Origin: Chitinophaga hostae
GTDB taxonomy: Bacteria; Bacteroidota; Bacteroidia; Chitinophagales; Chitinophagaceae
DNA: 64,000 nt
Direction of reading: 5' to 3'
Assembly: GCF_018224885.1 (NCBI RefSeq)
Contig: NZ_JAGTXB010000003.1
Span: 248,001-312,000 of the forward strand
The position numbers and the translations under genes were made by a program. The notes beneath the pieces were generated by a model. That model was not told where the DNA came from. It was given only the letters and a program-made list of their open reading frames with translations, and searched no databases. This document shows, one piece after another, positions 53,306 to 62,473 of this stretch; position 1 is the stretch's first letter, and each line of letters opens with the position of its first letter.

Positions 53306-54790
53306 ATGAAAAATAGCCGTATATATTACAAACAACGTATAGCCGTTTACTTAACTGCGATACTTTTTATCATAACAGCCGGCTGCGGAAAAAGCTTCCT
53401 GGATGTGCCACCACAGGGGCAGCAGCCAAGCGAGCAATTCTGGCAGTCGCAGGCAGACGCCACCAAAGGCGTTAACGCCATGTATGCTAATCTTCGTGAA
53501 TGGAAACAGGTAGGCTTTGCCTCCGTAGGGGTGGAAAGTCTGGGCTCCGATGATACCGAAAAAGGCAGCACGCCCGCCGACGCCAGCTTCCTTACCACTT
53601 TTGATAACTTCAGCGTTTCTCCTGCCGAAGGACAGCTCCTTGATTTCTGGCAGGGACAATACCAGGAAATCAACTTCTGTAACCAGGTAATCGACAACCT
53701 ACCTAACATCAGTATGGATGCTGCACTGAAGACCCGCTATATTGCCGAAGCCAAATTCATCCGGGCCTATGCCAACTTCCGGTTGGTGCGCGCTTTTGGC
53801 GATGTGCCATTGCGTTTACATCTCCCGAAAACACCGGAAGAATATAATTTATCCAGAACACCCGCAGCAGAAGTATGGACCGCCATAGAACAGGACCTCA
53901 CCGAAGCTGCAACCGCATTGCCCGTTAGCTATGCAGCGGCCGATAAAGGAAGAGCTACCAAAGGCGCGGCGCTATCCTTACACGCCAAAGTAGCGATGTA
54001 CCGGAAAAAATGGGCAGACGCACTCAATTTTACCGACCAGGTCATGAAACTGGGGTATACATTATTTCCCAATTATGAACAGCTGTTCCGTATTCCGAAT
54101 GAAAATGCTGGGGAATCCATTTTTGAAATACAGGCACAGCTGATTCCTGGCAACAAAGATGCCTCTAACTCCCAGTATTCGCAGATCCAGGGTGTGAAAG
54201 AGGCAGTAGGCGGCGGCTGGGGCTTTAACGTACCTACGGCTGATCTGGCGGGCACTTATGAAACCGGCGATCCGCGACGTGATGCCACCATCATTTTCCG
54301 GGGCGAAACTACCCCCGAAGGCGATGCCATTGCGCTCGCCGGTGTAAACCCCCGGTTTAACCAGAAATCATATGTACCTTTTGATAAGTTCATTAGTGGC
54401 TATAACGAAGGCGCCGATCAAAACATCCGCGTAATACGTTATGCTGAAGTGTTGCTGATAAACGCCGAAGCTGCCAATGAACTGGGCAATACACAACAGG
54501 CGCTTTCTTCCGTTAATGCAGTAAGACTTAGGGCCAGGAACGGTTTAACCGGTATATTGCCCGATATAACGGTAACGGAAAAAGTAGCGTTGCGCAATGC
54601 TATCTGGCAGGAACGACGGGTAGAATTAGCCATGGAGAGTGATCGCTATTTCGACGTAATCCGCCAGGGAAGAGCACCACAGGTATTTGGCAAACTTGGG
54701 TTTGTAACCGGCAAAAACGAAGTATGGCCCATCCCGCAAAATGAAATAGACATCAGCGCGGGCAAACTGACACAAAATCCAGGATATTAA
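53306..54790 (+). CDS. SusD/RagB-like glycan-binding lipoprotein (PUL 3)
   Basis: 494 residues from ATG at 53306 (a longer frame overlaps SusC). Lipobox ITAGC, then 'GKSFLDVPPQGQQP', 'AEAKFIRAYANFRLVRAFG' in the TPR region, 'VELAMESDRYFDVIRQG' and the 'KLTQNPGY' end. It binds glycan at the surface together with the SusC encoded upstream. Ten base pairs separate it from the GH144-type gene, which makes that enzyme part of the same transcript. Confidence 0.95.
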   Translation: MKNSRIYYKQRIAVYLTAILFIITAGCGKSFLDVPPQGQQPSEQFWQSQADATKGVNAMYANLREWKQVGFASVGVESLGSDDTEKGSTPADASFLTTFDNFSVSPAEGQLLDFWQGQYQEINFCNQVIDNLPNISMDAALKTRYIAEAKFIRAYANFRLVRAFGDVPLRLHLPKTPEEYNLSRTPAAEVWTAIEQDLTEAATALPVSYAAADKGRATKGAALSLHAKVAMYRKKWADALNFTDQVMKLGYTLFPNYEQLFRIPNENAGESIFEIQAQLIPGNKDASNSQYSQIQGVKEAVGGGWGFNVPTADLAGTYETGDPRRDATIIFRGETTPEGDAIALAGVNPRFNQKSYVPFDKFISGYNEGADQNIRVIRYAEVLLINAEAANELGNTQQALSSVNAVRLRARNGLTGILPDITVTEKVALRNAIWQERRVELAMESDRYFDVIRQGRAPQVFGKLGFVTGKNEVWPIPQNEIDISAGKLTQNPGY

Positions 54791-54800
54791 ACAAACAGGA

Positions 54801-56129
54801 ATGCAATCATTAAAATATTTCATCTTGTTGTGCCTGCTCGCTTCCGGCGTGCAGGCGCAACAGCACACGCCCAACCGGATGGCCATACAAAAAGGACTTT
54901 CCGACTCGGCATTGCTGGAACTTGTGCAGCAACAAACCTTCCGCTACTTCTGGGACTTCGGTCACCCCGTTTCCGGCATGACGCGGGAACGCAGCAGCAA
55001 AGCCGCTGATCACGGCGGCGACGTGGTAACTACCGGCGGTACCGGCTTTGGCGTCATGGCCATCGTAGTGGCCGCAGAACGCAAATGGATTACCCGCGAA
55101 GCCGCACTGAGCAGGCTGCACACGATCGTAGACTTCTTACGGGAAGCAGATAGCTATCACGGTGTATTTCCTCACTGGCTTAACGGCAGCACCGGGAAAA
55201 CCATTCCTTTCGGCCGGAAAGACGATGGCGGCGATCTTGCGGAAACAGCCTATCTTTTTGAAGGACTCCTAACCGCCCGTCAATACTTTGACCGGGACAC
55301 ACCCGGCGAAAAGGAGCTGCGTAACAAAATCAACCTGACCTGGCAGGAAGTTGAATGGGACTGGTTTACACGCGACGGAAGAGAGGTGCTGTTCTGGCAC
55401 TGGAGCCCTAACAACGGATGGAGTATGAACCACGAAATCAGGGGATGGAATGAATGTCTTATTACCTATATATTGGCTGCATCTTCCACCACCTACCCGG
55501 TAAAAGCAGAAGTATATCACCGCGGCTGGGCTGTCAGCCGCCATTTCCGCAACGGCAAGGAATTTTTCGGGATACGGCTGCCGCTGGGGTTTGACTATGG
55601 CGGTCCGCTCTTCTTCTCGCATTATTCTTTCCTCGGCCTCGATCCGCGCGGGTTAAAAGACCGTTATGCCGACTATTGGGAACAGAATAAAAACCATACG
55701 CTCATCAACCGGGAATACTGCGTGCATAATCCTAAAGGATTCAAGGGATACAGCGCTGATTGCTGGGGCCTTACCGCCTGTGATACCTACGATGGTTACA
55801 ATGCCCACTCACCGGAAAATGACTTTGGAACCATTGCTCCCACAGCCGCCTTATCAGCCTTTCCTTACACGCCGGCGTATTCCATGCAGGCACTGAAATA
55901 CTTTTATTACCAACAGGGAAAGAAGATCTGGAGTCAGTACGGATTTACAGACGCCTTTAACGAAAGCCGGCAATGGTACGCTTCTTCACATCTGGCCATT
56001 GACCAGGGACCTATTATTGTGATGATAGAAAACTATCGCAGCGGTTTGCTATGGAAACTGTTTATGAGTTGTCCGGAAATACAAGCCGGGTTAAAAAAAC
56101 TGGATTTTACAAGTCCGCAATTGAAATAA
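54801..56129 (+). CDS. GH144-type endo-beta-1,2-glucanase (glucoamylase-like fold)
   Basis: 442 residues. Signal peptide (YFILLCLLASGV, cleavage near QAQQ) and a single (alpha/alpha)6 domain. 'LVQQQTFRYFWDFGHPVSGM', 'GGTGFGVMAIVVAAER' and 'NHEIRGWNECLITYILAAS' are landmarks of the family that includes the Chitinophaga endo-beta-1,2-glucanase. Glu218 in the WNEC segment is a plausible catalytic-site acid by position, not proven. Size and domain boundaries match the family. Together with the GH3 beta-glucosidase it supports linear beta-1,2-glucan, including cyclic glucan released by other bacteria, as the substrate of the locus. It could still be a related specificity in the same fold. Confidence 0.8.
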   Translation: MQSLKYFILLCLLASGVQAQQHTPNRMAIQKGLSDSALLELVQQQTFRYFWDFGHPVSGMTRERSSKAADHGGDVVTTGGTGFGVMAIVVAAERKWITREAALSRLHTIVDFLREADSYHGVFPHWLNGSTGKTIPFGRKDDGGDLAETAYLFEGLLTARQYFDRDTPGEKELRNKINLTWQEVEWDWFTRDGREVLFWHWSPNNGWSMNHEIRGWNECLITYILAASSTTYPVKAEVYHRGWAVSRHFRNGKEFFGIRLPLGFDYGGPLFFSHYSFLGLDPRGLKDRYADYWEQNKNHTLINREYCVHNPKGFKGYSADCWGLTACDTYDGYNAHSPENDFGTIAPTAALSAFPYTPAYSMQALKYFYYQQGKKIWSQYGFTDAFNESRQWYASSHLAIDQGPIIVMIENYRSGLLWKLFMSCPEIQAGLKKLDFTSPQLK

Positions 56130-56133
56130 GGAT

Positions 56134-57891
56134 ATGAAAACATACTTCCTGTTACTGGTAATAAGCCTGTTATCACTGGAACGGCTATACGCGCAAGATA
56201 CTTACTGTAACCCGATGAACCTCGACTACGGCTACTGCCCCATTCCCAATTTTACGGAATGGGGCAAACACCGCGCCACCGCCGACCCGGTAATAGTAAC
56301 CTATAAAGGCGATTACTATCTTTTTTCTACCAACCAATGGGGATACTGGTGGAGCAACGACCTTACCCGGTGGCATTTTATTTCGCGTAAATTCCTGCAG
56401 CCCTGGCATCATGTATACGATGAACTGTGTGCGCCGGCAGTTTGGGTAATGGGCGATACCATGATGGTATTTGGTTCCACATATACCAGCGATTTTCCTG
56501 TTTGGATGAGTACCAATCCCAAAGGCAACGAATGGAAAACTGCAGTAGATTCTTTTTCAGCCGGTGGATGGGATCCGGATTTCTTTTTAGATGATGACGG
56601 AAGATTGTATCAATACAACGGCAGCAGCAACAGCTATCCCCTGTACGGCGGGGAGGTAAACAGGAAAACGCTGCAGCTCAAAGGCGCCAGGAAAGAACTC
56701 TACCTGTTGAACCACGAACGCTACGGGTGGCAGCGATTTGGGGAGTACATGGATAATACTTTCCTGGACCCGTTTATAGAAGGCGCCTGGATGACCAAAC
56801 ACAACGGGAAATACTACCTGCAATATGGCGCACCCGGAACGGAGTTCAGCGGCTATGCCGATGGTGTGGTGGTCAGCGATCATCCGCTGGGGCCTTTTAC
56901 CCCGCAGGCACAAAATCCTTTTTCATTTAAGCCGGGCGGCTTTGCCCGCGGCGCAGGCCATGGCAGCACCTTCCAGGATACCAAAGGTAACTGGTGGCAT
57001 GTATCCACCACCGTGATATCCGTAAAAAACAGTTTTGAAAGACGACTGGGACTATGGCCCGCCGGCTTCGACCACGACGATGTGCTGTACTGCAATACCG
57101 CCTTCGGCGACTATCCGCACCGCATTTCCCGCGATGCTAACGTGAACGGGCATACGGATTTTCGCGCAGATCCTTCCTTCACCGGCTGGATGCTGCTCAA
57201 TTACAATAAGCCGGTAACAGTATCATCCACGCTTGGCGGCTACCTTCCCAACAATGCGGTAGACGAAAACATTAAAACTTACTGGAGTGCTGCCTCCGGT
57301 AACAAAGGCGAGTGGATCCAAACCGATCTGGGCGCCGTCAGTACAGTAAACGCGGTACAAATCAACTACGCCGACCAGGACGCCCCTTTTATGGGGAAAC
57401 AGCTGGATATTTATCATCAGTATATACTCCGCTATTCCACCGACGGAAAGAAATGGCTGATGCTGGCTGATAAAAGCGAAAATAAAACCGATGTGCCGCA
57501 CGATTATGTAGCCTTATCAAAACCGGTAAAGGCACGGTATATACGACTCGAAAATATACATATGCCCGGCGGCAAATTCGCGATCAGCGGGCTACGGGTA
57601 TTTGGAAACGGCAACGGCCCCGCACCCGATACCGTGAAGTCGTTTATAGTACTGCGCACCGAAAAAGATAAACGCAGCGCGTGGATCAAGTGGCAGCCGG
57701 TAAACAATGCATATGCTTATAACATTTACTTTGGTACCTCGCCGGACAAACTGTATAACTGTATCATGGTGCATAACGCCAACGAGTATTATTTTAAGGG
57801 AATGGATAAGTTGCAGCCTTACTATTTCTCGATAGTAGCCATTAACGAGCATGGAATTTCTGCGGGAACAAAGGTGATCAAAACAGAATAG
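56134..57891 (+). CDS. GH43-like glycosidase with F5/8-type C and Fn3-like modules
   Basis: 585 residues. Signal peptide (LLLVISLLSLERL, cleavage near YAQD). A five-bladed propeller (about 22-350) carries the GH43 triad in the right order: Asp51 in 'ATADPVIV', Asp147 in 'GGWDPDFF' and Glu216 in 'DPFIEGAWMTKHNGKYY'. A discoidin-like carbohydrate-binding domain (about 355-490, 'LGGYLPNNAVDENIKTYWSA', 'IQTDLGA') and a C-terminal Fn3-like module (about 500-585) follow. It starts 4 bp after the GH144 gene, so it is in the same operon. GH43 enzymes usually act on arabinose or xylose linkages, not expected for a plain beta-1,2-glucan; the substrate is therefore open. Confidence 0.8.
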   Translation: MKTYFLLLVISLLSLERLYAQDTYCNPMNLDYGYCPIPNFTEWGKHRATADPVIVTYKGDYYLFSTNQWGYWWSNDLTRWHFISRKFLQPWHHVYDELCAPAVWVMGDTMMVFGSTYTSDFPVWMSTNPKGNEWKTAVDSFSAGGWDPDFFLDDDGRLYQYNGSSNSYPLYGGEVNRKTLQLKGARKELYLLNHERYGWQRFGEYMDNTFLDPFIEGAWMTKHNGKYYLQYGAPGTEFSGYADGVVVSDHPLGPFTPQAQNPFSFKPGGFARGAGHGSTFQDTKGNWWHVSTTVISVKNSFERRLGLWPAGFDHDDVLYCNTAFGDYPHRISRDANVNGHTDFRADPSFTGWMLLNYNKPVTVSSTLGGYLPNNAVDENIKTYWSAASGNKGEWIQTDLGAVSTVNAVQINYADQDAPFMGKQLDIYHQYILRYSTDGKKWLMLADKSENKTDVPHDYVALSKPVKARYIRLENIHMPGGKFAISGLRVFGNGNGPAPDTVKSFIVLRTEKDKRSAWIKWQPVNNAYAYNIYFGTSPDKLYNCIMVHNANEYYFKGMDKLQPYYFSIVAINEHGISAGTKVIKTE

Positions 57892-57943
57892 CTTCCATAA
57901 GCAAAAGAGGCCATCAGATGATGGCCTCTTTTGCTTATGGAAG
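57892..57943. terminator. Perfect bidirectional terminator between PUL 3 and PUL 4
   Basis: The arms 57892-57916 and 57919-57943 are exact complements, including a stem of CTTCCATAAGCAAAAGAGG type. The stem contains AAAA/TTTT blocks and lies between the convergent GH43 and DUF4998 genes. It can serve both transcripts. Confidence 0.85.
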
Positions 57944-57999
57944 TTTTTAGAAAGCCTGTCCCGTTACCGGCACAGGCTCCAGGCATAGGACAAAAAGGA

Positions 58000-59205
58000 T
58001 CAGTTTTTAATAAGTTTAACCGAAGGCACACGCCAGTACTGGTTGCCCGAGGTCATGGTGGCCACAAAACCCAATGCAACAGTTTGTGGTTGTGCAAGGG
58101 TAAACCGGCACTGCACCGTTGCATTCGCAAACCGGGTAGTTGGAAATGCGACATATCCTGCTGCAGTTGAAAGGTTACTGATATCCGGTAATGTGTTGCC
58201 CGCAGCAGCTACCACGTAAACCGGGTCAAGCGCTTCGGTGTAGCAGTTCACCAGGAAAATATAATTTCCTGCCGGTAAAGTAACCGTCTGACTGATCTTA
58301 CCATTGATAATACTGGCTGTTCCGCCCCATCCGGATTCCATTACCAGGCAGCCGCCGGCATCCGCTACATACCCGCCAAAGCCGCCGTGATTTTTTACAT
58401 TATCGCTGGTGATCCAGGGCGCAGCCAGCGTACCCCATCTGCCGCCGTCGTAGGTGGCCCTTACAAAAGGTCCTGTATTCTGCATGTATTGGCCTGTTAC
58501 ATCCGCTTTTACGGGCTGTTCCTGGAAGGCCACATAGAAGGTATCAAATGCCGTTGGATTGGGTAAATAGGCTGTACGATAGCTAACAGCGCTGCCCGTT
58601 TTAAAAGCAGGCAACGACGTGGAAAATGCGGTATTGCCGGATATGATCAGGGTATCATGCATCTTCCCGGTATTATCTTCATATTTTATCCGCATGTTTA
58701 TCACGCCTGCATCTTCATTCACATCTGCCCAGCTGATCAGTGCGGAACCATCCAGCTGCATCTCTGCGTTGGCAATAGCCCGGTTAATGAGCGCGCTCTC
58801 ATACAACTGCCCGAATACGTTAGCAGCAGTATTCACCGGGATAGAAACATGGCCGGCGGCATCGTACGTCCTGATCTCAAAATTCATCAATCCTTCCGGC
58901 AAACCCGGTATAATCACCTTGGCGGTGTCTACGCCGGCAGTTCTTTTTACCTTTACTTCAACGGAATCCTGCCGGCTGTTCCAGAATACCCTGTAGGCAG
59001 CAATCTTGGGATCAGAAGTAAAAAGACCGGTGATCAGCACCCTGCTTTTACCGGAAAACGCCTTTACAGAATCCAGTTTGCCGGGATAGGTGATGGCCCC
59101 GCTTCCCATATATTTATCCCTGTAGTCATCCATTTTGGAACAGGCGCTTATAAGGAACACCAGCGCCAGTATGATACCCGAAGCGGTGAGTTGATGTTGT
59201 TTCAT
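58000..59205 (-). CDS. DUF4998/DUF5013-type surface lipoprotein (PUL 4)
   Basis: 401 residues from ATG at 59205; the frame to 59397 overlaps the preceding gene and does not begin with a signal peptide. Lipobox LISAC, then SKMDDYRDKY. The N-terminal half matches the DUF4998 style ('YPGKLDSVKAFSGKSRVLI', 'IAAYRVFWN', 'VIIPGLPEGLMNFEI'); the C-terminal half is a beta-sandwich with 'YIFLVNCYTEAL' and 'YVVAAAGNTLPDI'. Such lipoproteins occur in PULs and are thought to bind glycan at the cell surface. Last gene of the SusC-SusD-DUF5000-DUF4998 operon. Confidence 0.8.
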   Translation of the reverse strand: MKQHQLTASGIILALVFLISACSKMDDYRDKYMGSGAITYPGKLDSVKAFSGKSRVLITGLFTSDPKIAAYRVFWNSRQDSVEVKVKRTAGVDTAKVIIPGLPEGLMNFEIRTYDAAGHVSIPVNTAANVFGQLYESALINRAIANAEMQLDGSALISWADVNEDAGVINMRIKYEDNTGKMHDTLIISGNTAFSTSLPAFKTGSAVSYRTAYLPNPTAFDTFYVAFQEQPVKADVTGQYMQNTGPFVRATYDGGRWGTLAAPWITSDNVKNHGGFGGYVADAGGCLVMESGWGGTASIINGKISQTVTLPAGNYIFLVNCYTEALDPVYVVAAAGNTLPDISNLSTAAGYVAFPTTRFANATVQCRFTLAQPQTVALGFVATMTSGNQYWRVPSVKLIKN

Positions 59206-59233
59206 TTTTTTGAATTTCGTTGATTGATGATAA

Positions 59234-60445
59234 CTAGTTACCCCACAAGGTGAACTCGGCAATATTGATAAAATAAGACCCCTGCCAGTTCGACAAGCTC
59301 CTGATCCTGATATAGCGGTAAGCGGTTTGCCCAGTAGGAAAATCAAACTGCCAGCCATTGTAAGCCAGTGTTTGGTCGGATGCAGTTTCTGTGGCATAAG
59401 GCGACCCTGATGGTTTCACCACATGACAGGTCGTTAGTTTGGTCCAGCTCTCATCCAGGTTGCCACTCAGATTGGGGTTATTAGAAGCCCATATTTCGAA
59501 ATCTTTCACATTGCCCCTTACATAGTAGTTGTTGCCCACCTCTTTGTAGGGATTCACCTGCATACGGCTGAAGATATGCGCCTTGCCCAGGTCCAGCGTA
59601 ACCATTTGCGGACTGCCAGCCTGCTCGAGGGTAAACAAGCAACGCGGCCATCCCGGGTGGAAATCACCGTCGTAGATGTAACGCACATCGGTGCGGCCAC
59701 CGTTATTCAGAATGTCTGCGTCTTTTGGTAATACGTAATTACTCCATTCCGATTTAGGTAACAGCTGTTCAAAAAATGGTGTTAGTGATACGATCAGTGT
59801 ATCCGAAAAATTCATCCACCGGTCTCTCACCACGAAAGCGTAATTCCTTTTCACGGCAGGCTGTTGCCTCACGGCACTTTTAATCACAGGATCATTGCTG
59901 TAAACATTGTCCATTCCGGCTGTTTGTACCCATTTTCCTGTGCCGGAAGTATCTGTCAGCGGAATGATCGCGAGGTTTTCCAGCGTTGGATTATTACAGG
60001 TAAGCGTGAACCCGCCGAAGGTGGGCTCCACTATGAGCGACCTGTAAGCCAGGTTGATAGCGGGCGTTAAAGGATTCACGCTAACGGTAACTGCCGGGGA
60101 AGATACCTCGCTGGAGTTGACTGCATATAGTTTTATGGTGTGAGCCAGCGTATCTCCGAAGCCATCCACCGTCAATGTATTTTGATAATGAGAAGCCTTT
60201 ACCTCCGCAGGATGGCCCGGAGAAGTTTCATATACCGCTTTTACATAAGAAAGATCCGCATCGGAAGGCAGCGAGTAAGTAAGTACAGATTTACCATTTG
60301 CGTTTACAACGGTTACCCCTGTTACCACACCGGGAGGATTGCTATTGGTAGCCATGGCTTTATTTAGCTCGTCTCTTTTACAGCCTGATACCAACATCAG
60401 CGAAAACGCTGTATATAAGATCGTACCTGATTTGATTGTTTTCAC
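59234..60445 (-). CDS. DUF5000/DUF4959-type surface lipoprotein with F5/8 C-like module (PUL 4)
   Basis: 403 residues. Start is GTG at 60445, which begins the lipoprotein signal peptide (lipobox MLVSGC, then KRDELN); no ATG nearby would preserve it. Two Fn3-like modules ('GVVTGVTVVNANGKSVLTY', then to about 220) precede a C-terminal discoidin-like module (about 245-403, 'YDGDFHPGWPRCLFT', 'QMVTLDLGKAHIFSRMQ', 'FEIWASNNP', 'RYIRIRSLSNW'). The architecture is that of PUL lipoproteins with surface glycan-binding roles. It starts 42 bp after SusD and is 28 bp before the DUF4998 gene. Confidence 0.85.
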   Translation of the reverse strand: MKTIKSGTILYTAFSLMLVSGCKRDELNKAMATNSNPPGVVTGVTVVNANGKSVLTYSLPSDADLSYVKAVYETSPGHPAEVKASHYQNTLTVDGFGDTLAHTIKLYAVNSSEVSSPAVTVSVNPLTPAINLAYRSLIVEPTFGGFTLTCNNPTLENLAIIPLTDTSGTGKWVQTAGMDNVYSNDPVIKSAVRQQPAVKRNYAFVVRDRWMNFSDTLIVSLTPFFEQLLPKSEWSNYVLPKDADILNNGGRTDVRYIYDGDFHPGWPRCLFTLEQAGSPQMVTLDLGKAHIFSRMQVNPYKEVGNNYYVRGNVKDFEIWASNNPNLSGNLDESWTKLTTCHVVKPSGSPYATETASDQTLAYNGWQFDFPTGQTAYRYIRIRSLSNWQGSYFINIAEFTLWGN

Positions 60446-60487
60446 TTGTTAATCATTTAAGGTTAAAACATCCGCACGCAGTGCAGT

Positions 60488-62452
60488 TTACCAGTTAGGG
60501 TTTTGCACCAGGTTGGGGTTCGCCAGCAGGTCGCTTTCTTTTATTGGCCACAGATAATCACGGGGCGCAACAAAATGCCTGGAGAGAAAAGAAATTTCCC
60601 GGTAGTATAGTTCTGCGGTGCGACCGTTTACTACCCAACCGGTAATATTTCCGCTGAGCTCCTGGCTGGCTGTTTTCCAGCGTAACAGATCCCAATAACG
60701 ATGACCTTCGAAACAAAGCTCAATAGCTCTTTCCCGCTGGATAATAGATCGCATCCCTTCTTTGGTGGTATATTTGGAAGGATTCCGGCTGTACGTGGCC
60801 CATGCGCTTTGTACCGTTTTCAAACCGGCCCTGGCCCTTATCCTGTTAACATAATCGTATACGGTTGCATTGGGCCCCTGTACTTCATTCAATGCTTCTG
60901 CATAAAGCAGGTACAGATCAGCCAGGCGTATTTCAGGATAGGGATAAGACGGGTAGGTAACCGTATTCCAGTCCATGTGCCAGTTCACTACTTTCTTCAT
61001 ATAAAATCCTGCAATAGGCACCGGCGACGACTGGCTCAGTTCACTGCCGCGGGCCATCAGCCAGAAAGTGTTTTCATCACTTTTCGACGGGCTGTTGGCC
61101 ATATACCAAACGCCCCTGTCGAATCCCATATCGGCATAATATCTTGGCTCCCGGTCAAAATTTAAGCGGGCAGTTGTTTCGCCTTCTTTGATGTTAAACC
61201 TTTCTGCATGCGTAGCAACACGGAGTGCAGCGATATTTGAAAAATCGAGTGTTTTATCTTCATCGATGGGAACACCATTTTGCGTATAAAACATTTTAGC
61301 CATCTTAATAGTAGGCCCCAACAAGGGATGGCCTCCTGTTTTTGATGCCACGGCATTTGTAAAATCAAACTGCCCTATACCACAGCGTTGCAGGAATGTG
61401 CATCCCCAGGTAACGCCACTGGTAGAACCCCATACCAGCTCACTGTTCCAGGGCTCGCTCATGGAATTGCGGATACTCATCTGCGTCATAGTAGTATCGC
61501 TTAGCGGTATCGTTTGCGCCGGGAAAGTATACAAACGGATTCCCTGCGCATCGCAGAGATCTATCGCTGCTTTACACGCATCTGCCGCCCGTTGCCATTT
61601 TGCAGCGCTGAAAGCAGTATTAAAAAGTTGTGCGCCGTCCTTATTTTTAAAAGCGCCATAGTCGGAGTTCCCGTTAAATAACGGGCTGGCAGCTGTTACC
61701 AGCAATTTGGCCTTTAAGCTCAGTGCAGCCGGTTTGGTGATACGCCCCGATTCAGAAGCAATATTGGCGATGCTCAGCGGCAGGTTTACCGCTGCGGCAT
61801 CCAGCAGGCCGGCGATATAATTTACCACCGAATCTACCGGCTGCCGTTTAACATACATTTCGTTGATAGATGCACTGATGGGCAGGTTCTTGTCAATCAC
61901 CGGTATAGGTCCATAGGCCCTGAACATAATAAAATGATAGTAGGCTTTCAGAAAGGTAACTTCCGCCATCCACCTGTTCCTGGTGTCGATGTCGAGATCT
62001 GCCACCTTACCGGCATTGCCTACATTTTCGAGAAAAATATTACAATCCCTGATAGCCTTATAGCAGGCCACACCATCCCTGTCGCCGGTCATGTAGTTGG
62101 AGATGGGATTTGACGTATTCTGATCTCCATAATTCAGTCTTAGTACATTGGTAGACCTGATATTATTAGTGGGGTCCAGCACAAATACCTCATCGCTGGC
62201 GGAAAGTCCCACGTTGTAAGTGGGATCGTAGTTAACAGGAATGTAGGCATAACAGGAGAATAAATATTTTTCAGCTTCCGTTTTGGAAGTAAAGGCATTA
62301 TCGATGGTGGCCACATTATCCGGTACTACATCCAGGAAAGGCTTTTTACAGGCGGTTCCGCCGATGATGAGCAAACAGGTGATGTAATATATTACACGAT
62401 GCAGGGCCTGTATACCGGCAAGGCCTTTGCGCTTAAACTTATTATCGCTCAT
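60488..62452 (-). CDS. Large SusD/RagB-like lipoprotein (PUL 4)
   Basis: 654 residues, about 130 longer than the usual SusD. Lipobox IIGGTAC, then KKPFLDVVPDN. TPR-region helices ('AEVTFLKAYYHFIMFRAYG'), 'ALNEVQGPNATVYDYVN' and the 'ELCFEGHRYWDLLRW' and 'NPNLVQNPNW' end place it in the family. The extra length is in the middle (about 270-480). It starts 21 bp after its SusC partner. A larger SusD often goes with a more complex or peptide-linked glycan, but no substrate can be read here. Confidence 0.95.
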   Translation of the reverse strand: MSDNKFKRKGLAGIQALHRVIYYITCLLIIGGTACKKPFLDVVPDNVATIDNAFTSKTEAEKYLFSCYAYIPVNYDPTYNVGLSASDEVFVLDPTNNIRSTNVLRLNYGDQNTSNPISNYMTGDRDGVACYKAIRDCNIFLENVGNAGKVADLDIDTRNRWMAEVTFLKAYYHFIMFRAYGPIPVIDKNLPISASINEMYVKRQPVDSVVNYIAGLLDAAAVNLPLSIANIASESGRITKPAALSLKAKLLVTAASPLFNGNSDYGAFKNKDGAQLFNTAFSAAKWQRAADACKAAIDLCDAQGIRLYTFPAQTIPLSDTTMTQMSIRNSMSEPWNSELVWGSTSGVTWGCTFLQRCGIGQFDFTNAVASKTGGHPLLGPTIKMAKMFYTQNGVPIDEDKTLDFSNIAALRVATHAERFNIKEGETTARLNFDREPRYYADMGFDRGVWYMANSPSKSDENTFWLMARGSELSQSSPVPIAGFYMKKVVNWHMDWNTVTYPSYPYPEIRLADLYLLYAEALNEVQGPNATVYDYVNRIRARAGLKTVQSAWATYSRNPSKYTTKEGMRSIIQRERAIELCFEGHRYWDLLRWKTASQELSGNITGWVVNGRTAELYYREISFLSRHFVAPRDYLWPIKESDLLANPNLVQNPNW

Positions 62453-62473
62453 ATGATTAATGCTTTATGAATG

